Below, one piece after another: positions 26,388 through 35,417 of a stretch of DNA of 52,572 nt. The notes beneath the pieces are model-generated. The model was not told where the DNA came from and searched no databases. It was given only the letters and a program-made list of their open reading frames with translations. Each line of letters begins with the position of its first letter. Within the stretch, counting starts at the first letter, position 1. The stretch spans positions 1 to 52,572 of the forward strand of contig DEHT01000044.1 of assembly GCA_002352045.1 (NCBI GenBank). The letters run 5' to 3'. The stretch comes from Chitinophagaceae bacterium UBA2793 (GTDB lineage Bacteria; Bacteroidota; Bacteroidia; Chitinophagales; Chitinophagaceae). Position numbers and translations under genes: made by a program.

Positions 26388-29106
26388 AATCTCTATCTAT
26401 TTTAGAATGTGAATATTCTTTGTTTTTTGCTTTCTCTTTATGTACGACTGCATATTCTTTGCGTTGCTGATTAATGATATGATCTAAGTGCATTGTTTCA
26501 CTTTCAACTAATTCAATGGCCGATTGACGATCTCCAAAATTAGACGCATGGCGAAGTAGTGCTTCCTTATCATCGGTGTAAACCTTTGCAGATAGTCTCC
26601 CTCTTGATACCGATACATAAAATTGCTTTGAATCAGTGGCTGGAAATGTTGATGCAGGTTGTGAAATTAAAACATGGTCTACGGTTTTACCTTGTGCCGC
26701 ATGAGAGGTGACGACATGGGCATGCGAAAGATGTCCAAAATCTTTATTAATCTGATAGGTCGACTTACTGATTTTGTTTTGAAGAGTTATTTCACCTTTT
26801 TGCGATACTGCCGCAACCTCGAAAATATTTCCGTTGTCTAAACGCTTTTTCTTCTCGTCAAAACCGCCTCGGGTTATTCGAACTTGATCACCTTTTGCAA
26901 TATTTATTTCAGACAATTCAAATACATCAAATCGGTCAGGCTTGTCATGTGGCAGTAACTTTTCTTGACCCTTTGCATCAACAATTTTGGTTCTACCCTC
27001 TTTTGATTGTTTGACGGTCCATATAGAACCTCTTTTAATTTTCTGGATATTTTGATTGAACTGCACAACCTGGCCTTGTTTTATATTCCGCCAGTCGGCT
27101 TTCTGAGCTTCAGTCAGATTTTGATTAACAAGCTTTTTGGCAGTGATCTCTTTTTTACTAATCAGTTTTTCAAGCTTCATGGATTGCCTGATATGACGAG
27201 TCAACTCGTCTCCCTGATTATGCGTTGGAGAGACGATTAGAACTGAATTGCCCTCTTTCACATGTTTCATGTAAGCTTTTACAATTTGATCATTAGGACT
27301 CAGTGGATCAATTTCTTGTATCGCCTGCATCTGCTCCAATTTTTTAAAAGCAGACAATATCCTTCCTTTGGATAACGCCTCAACTGCCTCTTTATAGTCC
27401 ACATCTTTTTGCCGGTAAATCTTGCTCACTTCAGCCGTTTTTATACCTGCAACAGTGTTGAGTATTCTTAAAGCATCCCCACGCACGATACTTGAGTGCT
27501 GCCTTGTATCTCCGCCTAAGATTAATTGAGCATTTTGATAAGTTGCAATTTTTAATAGAGCCGTCATGTCCTTCGTCCCTAGTAACCCGGCTTCATCAAC
27601 CCATAAAACCCCGTTTTTTAAACCGTCCTGCATTTTCGTATCGATTAAAAGTTTGGCGACCGTAGTCGCATTTTCAAAACCTTCCTCAATTAAAGTTCCT
27701 CTTGATGCGCTAGCAGAAGGGGCGACAACAGTTAAGGCTTTTCCTTTTTCTTCATACAAGCGCCTTGCCTCTTTCATAAGTGTGGTTTTGCCTGCCCCTG
27801 CAACACCTCTGACGATTGAAACTCTATGGGGAGTTGTCAGCACATGCTTTACGGCATTGTACTGTTGGCCTTCCAATTTGATCTTTGGATCATCATACAA
27901 GGGTACAAGTTGACCCTGACCTTTTCGGGCAAGCTCTACCATTTCTTTTTCTTCAGCCAGCACACCTTTAATCGTGCAAACAACTTTGTTTTTTTCTTTG
28001 ACCTTGATAATCCTCATATCGGATTCGACGGCCTGGGCAATGGCATCGCTGGATGTCCTTTGGTCCCCGATGCCATGCCTGAAGGCCGATTCTAGCAAAC
28101 GACGTTGGCCGATAACTGATGCACGTTCAAAAGAATGTTTTAAAGCATAGTCAACACAGTTGTATGCTGTTACTTTTAATTTATAGGGTAACTTTGAATA
28201 TCGAATAGATTTATGCTTGTCGGCTGCAGGAATATCCTTGCACTCTTTAATTTGTTGCAACCATATCGCTTTTAATTGCGACATAGAAAATCCCTTTTGT
28301 TTTTTTGACCGGGTTTTCGCTCCGATCCCACTCAGTTTTTCACTATCGGTAATGCCATGCTCTTTAGCATATCGGCCGATTTCATCGGTACGCTTTGAGA
28401 AGAGGCTGATAACGGGTGTGGGGACGTTTTCAATTTCAAATGACTTTGCCGTCTTTTTGATGCCGTAGCCGCACTCGATCAATTTATCCGAAAGTATCTT
28501 ATGAAACAGAGCCTGGTAGTAAGGCATATCTTGTTTAATTTGGGCGAAATCCCCAGCCTTAATGCGTTCTTCTTCTTTATCCCAAGTGGAATTGAAGACA
28601 AAGCAATGACTATGAAGGTGAGGGTCCGGGGCATGGCCGTCAACGGGCCGGGCCGTCTGATGCATAAATTCAGCCCATAACATCTCATCAGTAGCCCTGT
28701 TGTGGTAAGATCCATCTTTCCTTACCCTTGTCTGGCAATCCGCTTCTATGGCCTTCATAACCTCATTAACGCTGGCTTGAAACGCATCCCCAATATGACT
28801 GTCCTTAGAAAGGGCATTAATGATCGAAACCGATTTAGGAGCGTGAAAGTTAATATCGTATCCCACCCTTCTGCCGTCTCTTGTGCGAGGTGTAAGCGGC
28901 TCTCCAGTTTTCGGGTTACGGTTCTCACATAAGGCGAAGAAAATGTCTTGCGTAACAGCAGTACCTAAGCCAAGTCGTTCCCCCAGGCGGCCTTGAAGTT
29001 TACCTGCGAGTTCTTGGTCATCTATGTAGTAATCTGATTTTGTGAGCGCATCGGAAAAATATGCCTTGGCATGACCTTCCGAGGTGCTTTGTATCATGCG
29101 AATCAT
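26371..29106 (-). CDS. MobF (TrwC/TraI-type) relaxase-helicase, 911 aa
   Basis: The N-terminal relaxase begins MIRMIQSTSEGHAKAYF and has the catalytic Tyr pair Tyr26-Tyr27 in SDYYIDD and the metal site PHLHSH with His163, His165 and His167, matching the HxHxH of MobF enzymes. A RecD2-like helicase follows with Walker A GVAGAGKTT (434-442) and Walker B LWVDEAGLL. It should nick one strand at oriT, stay covalently bound, unwind the plasmid strand and lead it into a helper secretion channel. MobF is the F/R388 type rather than the MobP/MobB type usual on Bacteroidota elements. The coupling-protein genes lie upstream on the same strand. Confidence 0.9.
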   Translation of the reverse strand: MIRMIQSTSEGHAKAYFSDALTKSDYYIDDQELAGKLQGRLGERLGLGTAVTQDIFFALCENRNPKTGEPLTPRTRDGRRVGYDINFHAPKSVSIINALSKDSHIGDAFQASVNEVMKAIEADCQTRVRKDGSYHNRATDEMLWAEFMHQTARPVDGHAPDPHLHSHCFVFNSTWDKEEERIKAGDFAQIKQDMPYYQALFHKILSDKLIECGYGIKKTAKSFEIENVPTPVISLFSKRTDEIGRYAKEHGITDSEKLSGIGAKTRSKKQKGFSMSQLKAIWLQQIKECKDIPAADKHKSIRYSKLPYKLKVTAYNCVDYALKHSFERASVIGQRRLLESAFRHGIGDQRTSSDAIAQAVESDMRIIKVKEKNKVVCTIKGVLAEEKEMVELARKGQGQLVPLYDDPKIKLEGQQYNAVKHVLTTPHRVSIVRGVAGAGKTTLMKEARRLYEEKGKALTVVAPSASASRGTLIEEGFENATTVAKLLIDTKMQDGLKNGVLWVDEAGLLGTKDMTALLKIATYQNAQLILGGDTRQHSSIVRGDALRILNTVAGIKTAEVSKIYRQKDVDYKEAVEALSKGRILSAFKKLEQMQAIQEIDPLSPNDQIVKAYMKHVKEGNSVLIVSPTHNQGDELTRHIRQSMKLEKLISKKEITAKKLVNQNLTEAQKADWRNIKQGQVVQFNQNIQKIKRGSIWTVKQSKEGRTKIVDAKGQEKLLPHDKPDRFDVFELSEINIAKGDQVRITRGGFDEKKKRLDNGNIFEVAAVSQKGEITLQNKISKSTYQINKDFGHLSHAHVVTSHAAQGKTVDHVLISQPASTFPATDSKQFYVSVSRGRLSAKVYTDDKEALLRHASNFGDRQSAIELVESETMHLDHIINQQRKEYAVVHKEKAKNKEYSHSKIDRDYEPGI

Positions 29107-29233
29107 TGGTGAGGTTTATAGTGATCCTGAATTCCTTAAACCAGCGAATTCGAGCAGTTAAGCATTGTGTCAACATTTCTAACCTAAGCACAGCTTCTTT
29201 ATAATTCTTAACGGCCTTTTTTTCATCAGACAT
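29018..29233 (-). CDS. Possible small protein overlapping the relaxase start, 71 aa
   Basis: The ATG at 29233 follows a strong GGAGAG ribosome-binding site, and the first 40 residues (MSDEKKAVKNYKEAVLRLEM) look like a helical DNA-binding accessory. The last 29 codons overlap the relaxase reading frame and look non-natural (Cys/His/Arg-rich). It may be an accessory protein with an overlapping 3' end, or only a leader for relaxase translation. Coding is uncertain. Confidence 0.35.
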   Translation of the reverse strand: MSDEKKAVKNYKEAVLRLEMLTQCLTARIRWFKEFRITINLTNDSHDTKHLGRSCQGIFFRCAHKIRLLHR

Positions 29234-29254
29234 CTCTCCTAAGCACAGCTTAGG
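29183..29254. repeat. CCTAAGCACAGCTT repeats upstream of relaxase, possible oriT or operator
   Basis: CCTAAGCACAGCTT occurs at 29183-29196 and again at 29238-29251. The second copy is part of a near-perfect palindrome, CCTAAGC-ACA-GCTTAGG (29238-29254). Such repeats between the coupling-protein and relaxase genes are what an oriT or a relaxosome operator would look like; this is inference. Confidence 0.45.
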
Positions 29255-29257
29255 TTG

Positions 29258-30052
29258 TCATTCGGCATAGGTTTTTTCACTGTCTGAAGCATCTTTTTCA
29301 ATAAAAGAATCGGCCAACCGTTTGCGTAAATCTTCACGATTGGGCTTCTTCATATAGAACCGGACACCTGTTTTACTCTGTTCCTCTTCGGTCGAAAACG
29401 ATCCGCCCATTTCCTCATTCATAATCATTTCATCAATCTTATTCAGTGCGAAGTCGTCTCCATTTTTATACGCTCCGGCATAGCTTAGTCCATACAGAAT
29501 ACTGCAAATGGCGATCAGTCCGCCAAGCTTTTGATTGAGAAAATACAGTAGCATGCCGGCGACAAAAAACAGCAGGGGTTCAAGAAATATCTCAATTAGA
29601 CGGTTACCGGGTGTTTTACCGTTGATATTAATCTTGTAAAACATGGGATGAATTTGACCAGCTGACAAGCTATACCGGGCGAAGTCATAAACGGAGGGGT
29701 TGCGCTTAACCTCTTTCCACCGGAGAAAACAGAAATAAAGAAAAGCTAGGACAAATAAATACCATGAAGCGTAGTCGCCCCAAAAACTATGACTATTACC
29801 ACCATAACCATATCGGGAATTTCTATAATAATAGGGATCAAGTTTGTCTATTAGTAAAGGGTATGCTATCAGTAACAAGGCCACAGTGATTGCAGACGCT
29901 AGTGAAAAATAGCGCTCACCGAAATTCTTGCGGATAAACACTTCAAGAATTAACCTGGGATAAGAGCAAATACTGAGAAAGAAGTTAAGAAGGGAACGAA
30001 GCACGACATTACGGCGCATAATAACCGTTCGGAAATACAGATTTTTTTGCAT
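29258..30052 (-). CDS. Conjugation-associated membrane protein, 264 aa
   Basis: About four membrane helices are visible (near residues 52-68, 95-110, 158-172 and 176-190), separated by a Tyr/Gly/Ser loop (YYYRNSRYGYGGNSHSF) and followed by a charged cytoplasmic tail (MKKPNREDLRKRLADSF). It lies 28 bases downstream of the coupling ATPase gene, and the ATPase itself lacks an N-terminal membrane domain. It could therefore supply the missing membrane anchor in trans. That split arrangement is inferred; I recognise no named family. Confidence 0.65.
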   Translation of the reverse strand: MQKNLYFRTVIMRRNVVLRSLLNFFLSICSYPRLILEVFIRKNFGERYFSLASAITVALLLIAYPLLIDKLDPYYYRNSRYGYGGNSHSFWGDYASWYLFVLAFLYFCFLRWKEVKRNPSVYDFARYSLSAGQIHPMFYKININGKTPGNRLIEIFLEPLLFFVAGMLLYFLNQKLGGLIAICSILYGLSYAGAYKNGDDFALNKIDEMIMNEEMGGSFSTEEEQSKTGVRFYMKKPNREDLRKRLADSFIEKDASDSEKTYAE

Positions 30053-30080
30053 GTTTTAAGTTTTAGGGTTGATAAAGCTT

Positions 30081-31589
30081 TTAAGGAGTTTTCTGCCTGA
30101 ATATTATTTTTCGAAAAACTGAACCATCAATGAATGTTTTTCCCTGCCGGTGAACATATCCTTCCACCTCGTAATTGTTTCCTGGTCCCCCTGTGAGCAT
30201 GCCGGGAAACTCTTCTGGACGGATTATCTTTTCAAGTTTATAGGAGACAGATTCGCCTTTGGAAAAATCACCTCCTATTTGCCTCGAACGATGTACATCT
30301 TCCATATAAGCTTCTCCGATCAGGTCCGAGGCGTATTTATTGGTTTCAATATCGGCATTAGCATGAAATATTTTAGTGCCTAATGTGCCGAGAAAACTTT
30401 TGACCTTGTATTCAGAATTTGCCCCACCCATGTTAGCGTGATAGTTGGGAATATTTTGCGAAATGTACACGGTTGCTATCCGGCTACTTCGAGCCGTTGC
30501 TTGGTATTCTGCATCATATTCATGAATGAAATGCTGCGATTCATCAGCATATAAAAAAACGGGGCGGCCATTCATTGCAATGTCTCTTTTCTCCATTGCT
30601 CTTTGCCAGATATATTTAAACATTACCTGAATATCCCGGCCAACTTTATGATATAGTTTCACAGGAAGATTTATCAGCAGAATTTTACCGGTAAAGCAAT
30701 CTTCTGGAACTACAGTAGAAGCTTTGCTGCAGAATAGTGAATAAACAGGATCTTTTAAAAGTCGGAATAAAAACCCCGAAAAAGAAAATTCAATAATTGA
30801 GCGAGTTTTTTCGCTCAAATTTTTATAATTCTCAAAAAAGAACTGATGGATAGATTCAAATAGTTTGGAGGAGGGGGCTTTTTCTGCCAAAACCTGGTTG
30901 TAATAGTCATCATCATCTCGGCATTTGCTGAGTTCATCTGCGCTTAGTCTCTCATTCAGTAAATCAATTTCTTGTTTTACATTTTTATAAGCCTTGTCAA
31001 AAACAAAAGAGAATGAATTTTTATCGTTTTCTTTTTCTATTGGGTTAGTATCCTTTTTAGGAGCAGTCATTACTATATTGTACAATTGCTCAACACTCGC
31101 TTTGCCATAGGCCAGTTGACAAAGATCAAGCGTATTAAAAATCAGCATATCCAAAGCCGTTTCCCAAAATGGATCGTCGCTTTTTCCACCACTTTTTTCT
31201 TCACTTGCTCTGATTACTGTTTTGAGAACCTGGACAATATTTTCAGTAATAGAAATATCGCCTATTCTATTACCTGACTCATATTCGAGAAAATTGAAGG
31301 CATGAGGCCCACCCGGTTCTATAATAATCAGATCATTGAGCCTGTTATTTTCTTTACAATATTCTATCCAGGCATTCTTCTCATCAGCTTTAGCCGTGTG
31401 AACTAAACCTCCGAAACCTGCTGCCAAATATTTACATGCGAATAATCTGCCCGAGCCAGAGCTTTTGCCTGAGCCAATACCGCCAAAAATTTGAACGCCT
31501 TCGACTGCATCACGAATAGTAAAATTAGAAGTGCCTTGAGAACTTGGGAAATTAATCAGGATCTTGTCAAGATCAAAATGCTCTTGCAT
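30081..31589 (-). CDS. TraD/TrwB-type coupling ATPase, 502 aa
   Basis: Walker A is FGGIGSGKSSGSG (35-47) and Walker B is PVFLYADESQHF, followed by ARSSRIATVYISQNIPNY, the region that in TraD/TraG contacts the relaxosome (TraM-recognition type). It should be the type IV coupling protein that docks the relaxase-DNA complex at a helper secretion channel and pumps DNA. It has no transmembrane segments of its own; a membrane protein gene follows at 29258-30052. The gene is first in a minus-strand run leading to the relaxase. Confidence 0.85.
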   Translation of the reverse strand: MQEHFDLDKILINFPSSQGTSNFTIRDAVEGVQIFGGIGSGKSSGSGRLFACKYLAAGFGGLVHTAKADEKNAWIEYCKENNRLNDLIIIEPGGPHAFNFLEYESGNRIGDISITENIVQVLKTVIRASEEKSGGKSDDPFWETALDMLIFNTLDLCQLAYGKASVEQLYNIVMTAPKKDTNPIEKENDKNSFSFVFDKAYKNVKQEIDLLNERLSADELSKCRDDDDYYNQVLAEKAPSSKLFESIHQFFFENYKNLSEKTRSIIEFSFSGFLFRLLKDPVYSLFCSKASTVVPEDCFTGKILLINLPVKLYHKVGRDIQVMFKYIWQRAMEKRDIAMNGRPVFLYADESQHFIHEYDAEYQATARSSRIATVYISQNIPNYHANMGGANSEYKVKSFLGTLGTKIFHANADIETNKYASDLIGEAYMEDVHRSRQIGGDFSKGESVSYKLEKIIRPEEFPGMLTGGPGNNYEVEGYVHRQGKTFIDGSVFRKIIFRQKTP

Positions 31590-31670
31590 TCATAGCTGGG
31601 TTAACGGATTTTAGGTTAGGGTGTGATAACAATTCTAAACTAATAGAAATTGTGTATATAGCAAAAAATA

Positions 31671-32297
31671 TTATTTTTTGTGTCTCTTTTGACTTTCATA
31701 GGCCCCAAACTTTAGCCCCATTAGATCGGATTCATCGGCCTGTTGTTCTCCCTGGACAATCAATACTTCACGATATCGAGCAATCGTTATCGCTCTAAAA
31801 TCAATTTGATGCATGGGCATGTCCGAATAAAGTTCATCGCTTTCGAAAAGCTGTCTTAATAAAACTTCGGCAGGTAGAGAATAGATAAGCAAAGGTTCAT
31901 ATCCCATAAAGGAGCACAGCCTTTGCCTGGCAACGTCTTTATAAATCCCAAGATGAGAGTTGTAAAAATCAAGGTAGTCTTGATCGAGATGCAGATAACG
32001 GACCCAGCCATTTTTCTTCATATCGTCATTTCTGATTCGTTGACACAAGGCAAATGTTTCTATGGCATGTGTATCATCAGAAATTATTCCGTTTACATGA
32101 TTTTCATTTATCGATTGTGCTAATGCTAGATGAGGTAAATAAATATAAGGCGCAGGTAAATATCCAAGAGAATATTCAATCAATTTGAAAGAATGTTCTC
32201 GGTAATTAGCAGAGATTTTTTTTGCTAATTCGACATGCTCATTCTGAACGGTTTCATCAATTTCAAATCTTTCGGGATAAGGTTTTTCTAAACTCAT
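31671..32297 (-). CDS. Hypothetical protein of the mobilisation module, 208 aa
   Basis: The start at 32297 (MSLEKPYP) has AAGGAG at the right distance; an ATG 18 bases upstream lies within that site. The protein is soluble and helical with several aromatic-rich motifs (YLPAPYIYLPHLALAQS, WVRYLHLDQDYLDFY). No family recognised. It lies 80 bases upstream of the coupling ATPase gene on the same strand, so a transfer or regulatory role is likely but unproven. Confidence 0.65.
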   Translation of the reverse strand: MSLEKPYPERFEIDETVQNEHVELAKKISANYREHSFKLIEYSLGYLPAPYIYLPHLALAQSINENHVNGIISDDTHAIETFALCQRIRNDDMKKNGWVRYLHLDQDYLDFYNSHLGIYKDVARQRLCSFMGYEPLLIYSLPAEVLLRQLFESDELYSDMPMHQIDFRAITIARYREVLIVQGEQQADESDLMGLKFGAYESQKRHKK

Positions 32298-32362
32298 GCA
32301 TTTCTCCTTATTCAAAAAAATACTTTAAATTTAGGAAGTATTTTTTTTCAAATTTTCATTGT

Positions 32363-33076
32363 ATGCCTGATAAAATTAATGACGATAATATCGATAGGTT
32401 ATTAGATAATGCTACAATAGAATATAGTGAGATTCAAGAGAAGATTGATAACCTTCCCAAAGAGAAAGTGCTCGACCCGGTTCCTCGTATCGATGGAGGT
32501 AAAAAATATTCATCACGAGTAAACATGGCTGCCTATGAAAGCTTAAAAAAATTACAAGAAGATGTAACGCAAAAATTGTCGCAAAATGCCAGCAGCTTAT
32601 CAGAAAATAAATCTTCTGAAGAAATAGACATTATTAATTCAAAGGTGAATGAATGGAAGACCAAAGATCCATACAAACGATATCAGGATTTGTTAACTCG
32701 TCAAAAAAATCCGATTATCTTAACGGAACCAACTTTTATTCAACTACAAAAAGATCAAAAGGAAAAGGCCAATAAGCCTAAGTCTAATTCTCCATTTTCC
32801 ATGTCAGCTAAATGGAAACAGTCATTAGGATATAAAGATAGTGAGCCAAAAGAAAAATCAATACAATCGCCAGATGTTGAGTTGAGTAGTATTCAAAAAG
32901 CTGAACAATTTTCTATAAACAGAAATAGTATTACTGATCCCAAAAATTCCTTTTCAATGTCTGCTAAATGGGAGCAGACCTTTGAACATACTATTACAAA
33001 GCAATCCGAAAAAACGATTGAGCCAGAAAAAAGTATTGAGCGTTCTGAAATTGATTTGGACAAAGACGATAAGTAA
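32363..33076 (+). CDS. Hypothetical protein with repeated FSMSAKW motif, 237 aa
   Basis: The start at 32363 is chosen because the open frame upstream (from 32222) lies inside the opposite-strand gene. The protein is Lys, Ser and Gln-rich and looks largely disordered, with a helical N-terminal third. A short motif occurs twice, SPFSMSAKWKQSLG and NSFSMSAKWEQTFE, in a tail rich in Glu and Lys, as in a scaffold with repeated docking peptides. It is divergent from the 208-aa gene and convergent with the 86-aa gene, whose stop is 1 base away. Function unknown. Confidence 0.6.
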   Translation: MPDKINDDNIDRLLDNATIEYSEIQEKIDNLPKEKVLDPVPRIDGGKKYSSRVNMAAYESLKKLQEDVTQKLSQNASSLSENKSSEEIDIINSKVNEWKTKDPYKRYQDLLTRQKNPIILTEPTFIQLQKDQKEKANKPKSNSPFSMSAKWKQSLGYKDSEPKEKSIQSPDVELSSIQKAEQFSINRNSITDPKNSFSMSAKWEQTFEHTITKQSEKTIEPEKSIERSEIDLDKDDK

Positions 33077-33077
33077 T

Positions 33078-33338
33078 TCACTCCCTGTCTATATCAAGAT
33101 CTTTTTCAGGTGTGGAATCTTTGGTCAAAGTTTTAGACGTAGAAATATTATTAAACCAAGAGGGGTAATGGCCTTTATCATTGTCTTTGGAATATTGCTC
33201 AATCCCTGCTTGAATACCCTTAACCCTATCTGTATTCCCCTCTATCTTTGCAAGGCTATCAGCTAATGAGGATTCATGCTGTTTTATTAAATAACCTTCA
33301 TTGAAGCCTTTTATAAATTCATTATCTAGATTCTCCAT
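33078..33338 (-). CDS. Hypothetical protein, 86 aa
   Basis: A small acidic, polar protein beginning MENLDNEFIKGFNEGYLIKQ. Its ATG overlaps the stop of the HTH gene by one base (TAATG), so the two are translationally coupled and the product may be a partner of that regulator. No family recognised. Confidence 0.65.
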   Translation of the reverse strand: MENLDNEFIKGFNEGYLIKQHESSLADSLAKIEGNTDRVKGIQAGIEQYSKDNDKGHYPSWFNNISTSKTLTKDSTPEKDLDIDRE

Positions 33339-33610
33339 TATAAGATTGTTTTTGAATGTTTTTCTAAATAATCATTAATTGAATCTATATCATAGAGGAT
33401 GTTTTTTTTGTCCGGTTGTGTAAATCGTATTCTGCCTTCATCCCTGTATTTCTGCAAAGTGGTCTTGCTCGTTATCCGGAGCTTTTGCATGGCTTCATCC
33501 CCGGAGATCCATTTGTCTTCTTTAATATTGTTTTGATCCTTAATCCTCGCTATAACTCGTTCAATTAATGAATAGAAAGCAGAGTCCTCTAAGCAAATAA
33601 CTTCCATCAT
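33338..33610 (-). CDS. Excisionase-like HTH protein, 90 aa
   Basis: Residues 33-85 form a MerR/Xis-type winged helix: WISGDEAMQKLRITSKTTLQKYRDEGRI, then ILYDIDSINDYLEKH (pieces). This small-HTH family is very common on Bacteroidota integrative elements, where members act as excision factors or regulators of mobilisation genes. It is the first gene of the minus-strand pair with the 86-aa protein. No integrase gene adjoins it, so regulation of the mobilisation module is as likely as excision. Confidence 0.8.
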   Translation of the reverse strand: MMEVICLEDSAFYSLIERVIARIKDQNNIKEDKWISGDEAMQKLRITSKTTLQKYRDEGRIRFTQPDKKNILYDIDSINDYLEKHSKTIL

Positions 33611-33816
33611 TACAGATTTTAAACAAATTTATGGGTTAAAATATATAAGAAGTGTTGTTCAGGAATTTTTGCTAATTACTTTTGGTAAGACATTTATGAA
33701 TCTGAATGTATTGATCGCTTAACACATCTGTAAATGAAGTGTCTCATTTGGAACATTTCATTTTTGGAAATTGGAGATTCTCAAAAAAAAAGACTGTTAG
33801 CAATGATAAAGTTTTA

Positions 33817-33844
33817 AAAAGCCCTTGCACACAGCAAGGGCTTT
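33817..33844 (-). terminator. Terminator after the outer-membrane barrel gene
   Basis: On the minus strand AAAGCCCTTGC, loop TGTGT, GCAAGGGCTTTTTAAAA forms an 11-bp stem with a T-run, 16 bases after the stop at 33860. The stretch 33611-33816 shows nothing else. Confidence 0.75.
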
Positions 33845-33859
33845 GCTATTTAAACCAAT

Positions 33860-34507
33860 CTATCGCTTGCCTAACCGATAAAACAAACCGATCTGAAATG
33901 CACTCATGCTTATTTTGCCGTAGGAAGTCAAAACGCTTTTGGCGTTATCTGCTTTCAGATCACTAAGTGAAAACTGATACCTGGTATCTACACCAAACCG
34001 GCGCTTAAACACATATTCAGCACCCAAGACTCCAGAAAATCCAAACTTGCGGTAACTGCTATCCGTAATATCGCCGTTATAATAGCTGGGACCCGTGTTA
34101 CCTTTTGCTTTCAATAACAATTCTGGCTGCGGCCCTGCAAACACCCCGAAATTCCCTACCTTATATTTGAATAACACAGGAAGGAACAAGTGGTTTAATT
34201 CATCATCAAACAAGCCTTGAGGATTATTTGATGATAAAGCACTCACCCCTGAGACAGCAAATAGTATTTCCGGTACTATTGATATTTTTTGTGAGACTGG
34301 AATATCCAGTTGTAAACCTCCATACACCGCCGCATCGCCTTTGGGCTTTTCAAAGCTGCCGGGAAGGTCATTTATTTTAAAACTGGATAAAAACACGCCG
34401 CCTCTGATAGCTAAGCGGGGTTTAAGTTTTTTAGTTTCGGTTTGAGCATTTGCAATAAATGGAATGCTGAATAAAAAAAGAAAAAAAGTAAGTGTAGTCC
34501 GTTTCAT
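33860..34507 (-). CDS. Outer-membrane beta-barrel protein, 215 aa
   Basis: The start at 34507 gives a clean signal peptide (FFLFLFSIPFIANAQ); an upstream ATG at 34573 lies in the preceding gene. The mature part is a run of amphipathic strands (LAIRGGVFLSSFKI, AVYGGLQLDIPVSQKISIVPEILF) and ends in a strand with terminal aromatic residues (SAFQIGLFYRLGKR), typical of PorT/OmpW-like small barrels of Bacteroidota. Cargo of the element; no specific ligand evident. It begins 22 bases after the stop of the membrane protein gene upstream. Confidence 0.8.
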   Translation of the reverse strand: MKRTTLTFFLFLFSIPFIANAQTETKKLKPRLAIRGGVFLSSFKINDLPGSFEKPKGDAAVYGGLQLDIPVSQKISIVPEILFAVSGVSALSSNNPQGLFDDELNHLFLPVLFKYKVGNFGVFAGPQPELLLKAKGNTGPSYYNGDITDSSYRKFGFSGVLGAEYVFKRRFGVDTRYQFSLSDLKADNAKSVLTSYGKISMSAFQIGLFYRLGKR

Positions 34508-34529
34508 GTTAAGTGGTTTAAGGTGAAAA

Positions 34530-35195
34530 TTATTGTTGACTTGTAATGGCGTTGAGTAGGTGATCGCTTTCAATCTCGGTCAGGCCATTTGCCAATGTGA
34601 TTTCTTTGTTTCCGAACAGGAAGCTGATTTTATAGCTTTTGGCTCTGATACTGTTCATAATCCCTTTGCCCGCCGCATGGCTCAATTGTCCTCCTGCCAT
34701 CGCTACGCTGCTTGTGGCGCTTGCTAATGCACTGGCAGTCCCCAAGCCGATGCTTTGCACACGATCGCCGCCAAAGGCAAAGATGAAACCTGAACTTTGG
34801 CTTTTTTGATGGGTGATCTGGCCTTGTGGGGACTTGATGTAGATACTGGTTATATCCTTATAAGGATAGAGAGAACCGTTTAAGAATATACCGTCCGGTT
34901 TCAGGGTGAATGTTCCAGGGCGGCGCAGCAAGTTCAATAAAATCACGACGAGGGCAGGTATTACTAATGTGTAGAACACACCGTAGAAAAGCCCCGCAGA
35001 CAGTTTTTCGGTAGGTGTGAAATGAAGCTGCGACGAGGCCGCTTTTTGATAAGCCAAAAAGACTCCGAGGATTAACCCCGGCCACAGCATGGGGATGTAC
35101 GTTTTAAGCCCAAGCTTTGCCTTTTTGTATGTAAAAATCCGTTCATCACCTTCATTCCTTACTGTGAAGGAATAGTTTGCAGTTTTGGTAGTCAT
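34530..35195 (-). CDS. Two-helix membrane protein, 221 aa
   Basis: Two membrane helices near residues 33-50 and 68-92 precede a soluble domain that reads like a small PH/GRAM-type beta domain (TFTLKPDGIFLNGSLYPYKDI), a Ser/Ala/Gly-rich insert, and a last strand-helix unit. No family assigned. It is co-transcribed with the outer-membrane barrel gene from a candidate promoter at 35236-35263. Confidence 0.7.
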   Translation of the reverse strand: MTTKTANYSFTVRNEGDERIFTYKKAKLGLKTYIPMLWPGLILGVFLAYQKAASSQLHFTPTEKLSAGLFYGVFYTLVIPALVVILLNLLRRPGTFTLKPDGIFLNGSLYPYKDITSIYIKSPQGQITHQKSQSSGFIFAFGGDRVQSIGLGTASALASATSSVAMAGGQLSHAAGKGIMNSIRAKSYKISFLFGNKEITLANGLTEIESDHLLNAITSQQ

Positions 35196-35235
35196 ATAGT
35201 GAAAGTTTAGTGTCGACGTATTGTGCGAGAGCCGA

Positions 35236-35263
35236 CAAATTTATTTGTTCGTATGTTAACCAA
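35236..35263 (-). promoter_or_regulatory. Candidate promoter for the membrane/barrel pair
   Basis: On the minus strand TTGG (35263-35260) is followed after 16 bases by TAAATTTG (35243-35236), a perfect TAnnTTTG, about 40 bases before the ATG at 35195. Confidence 0.5.
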
Positions 35264-35417
35264 GGTTTACACACGAATGAAAATGAGCTAGTTATAGGAT
35301 TATTGAATTATTTAAACCTTGCGGTTTCAATCAATTAAAAAGTCGATCACACAGACTTTTTTAAAAATTTGTTCAAAAATAATTGTTGGTTTATGTGTGA
35401 ACAGAAATGGCATTCGC

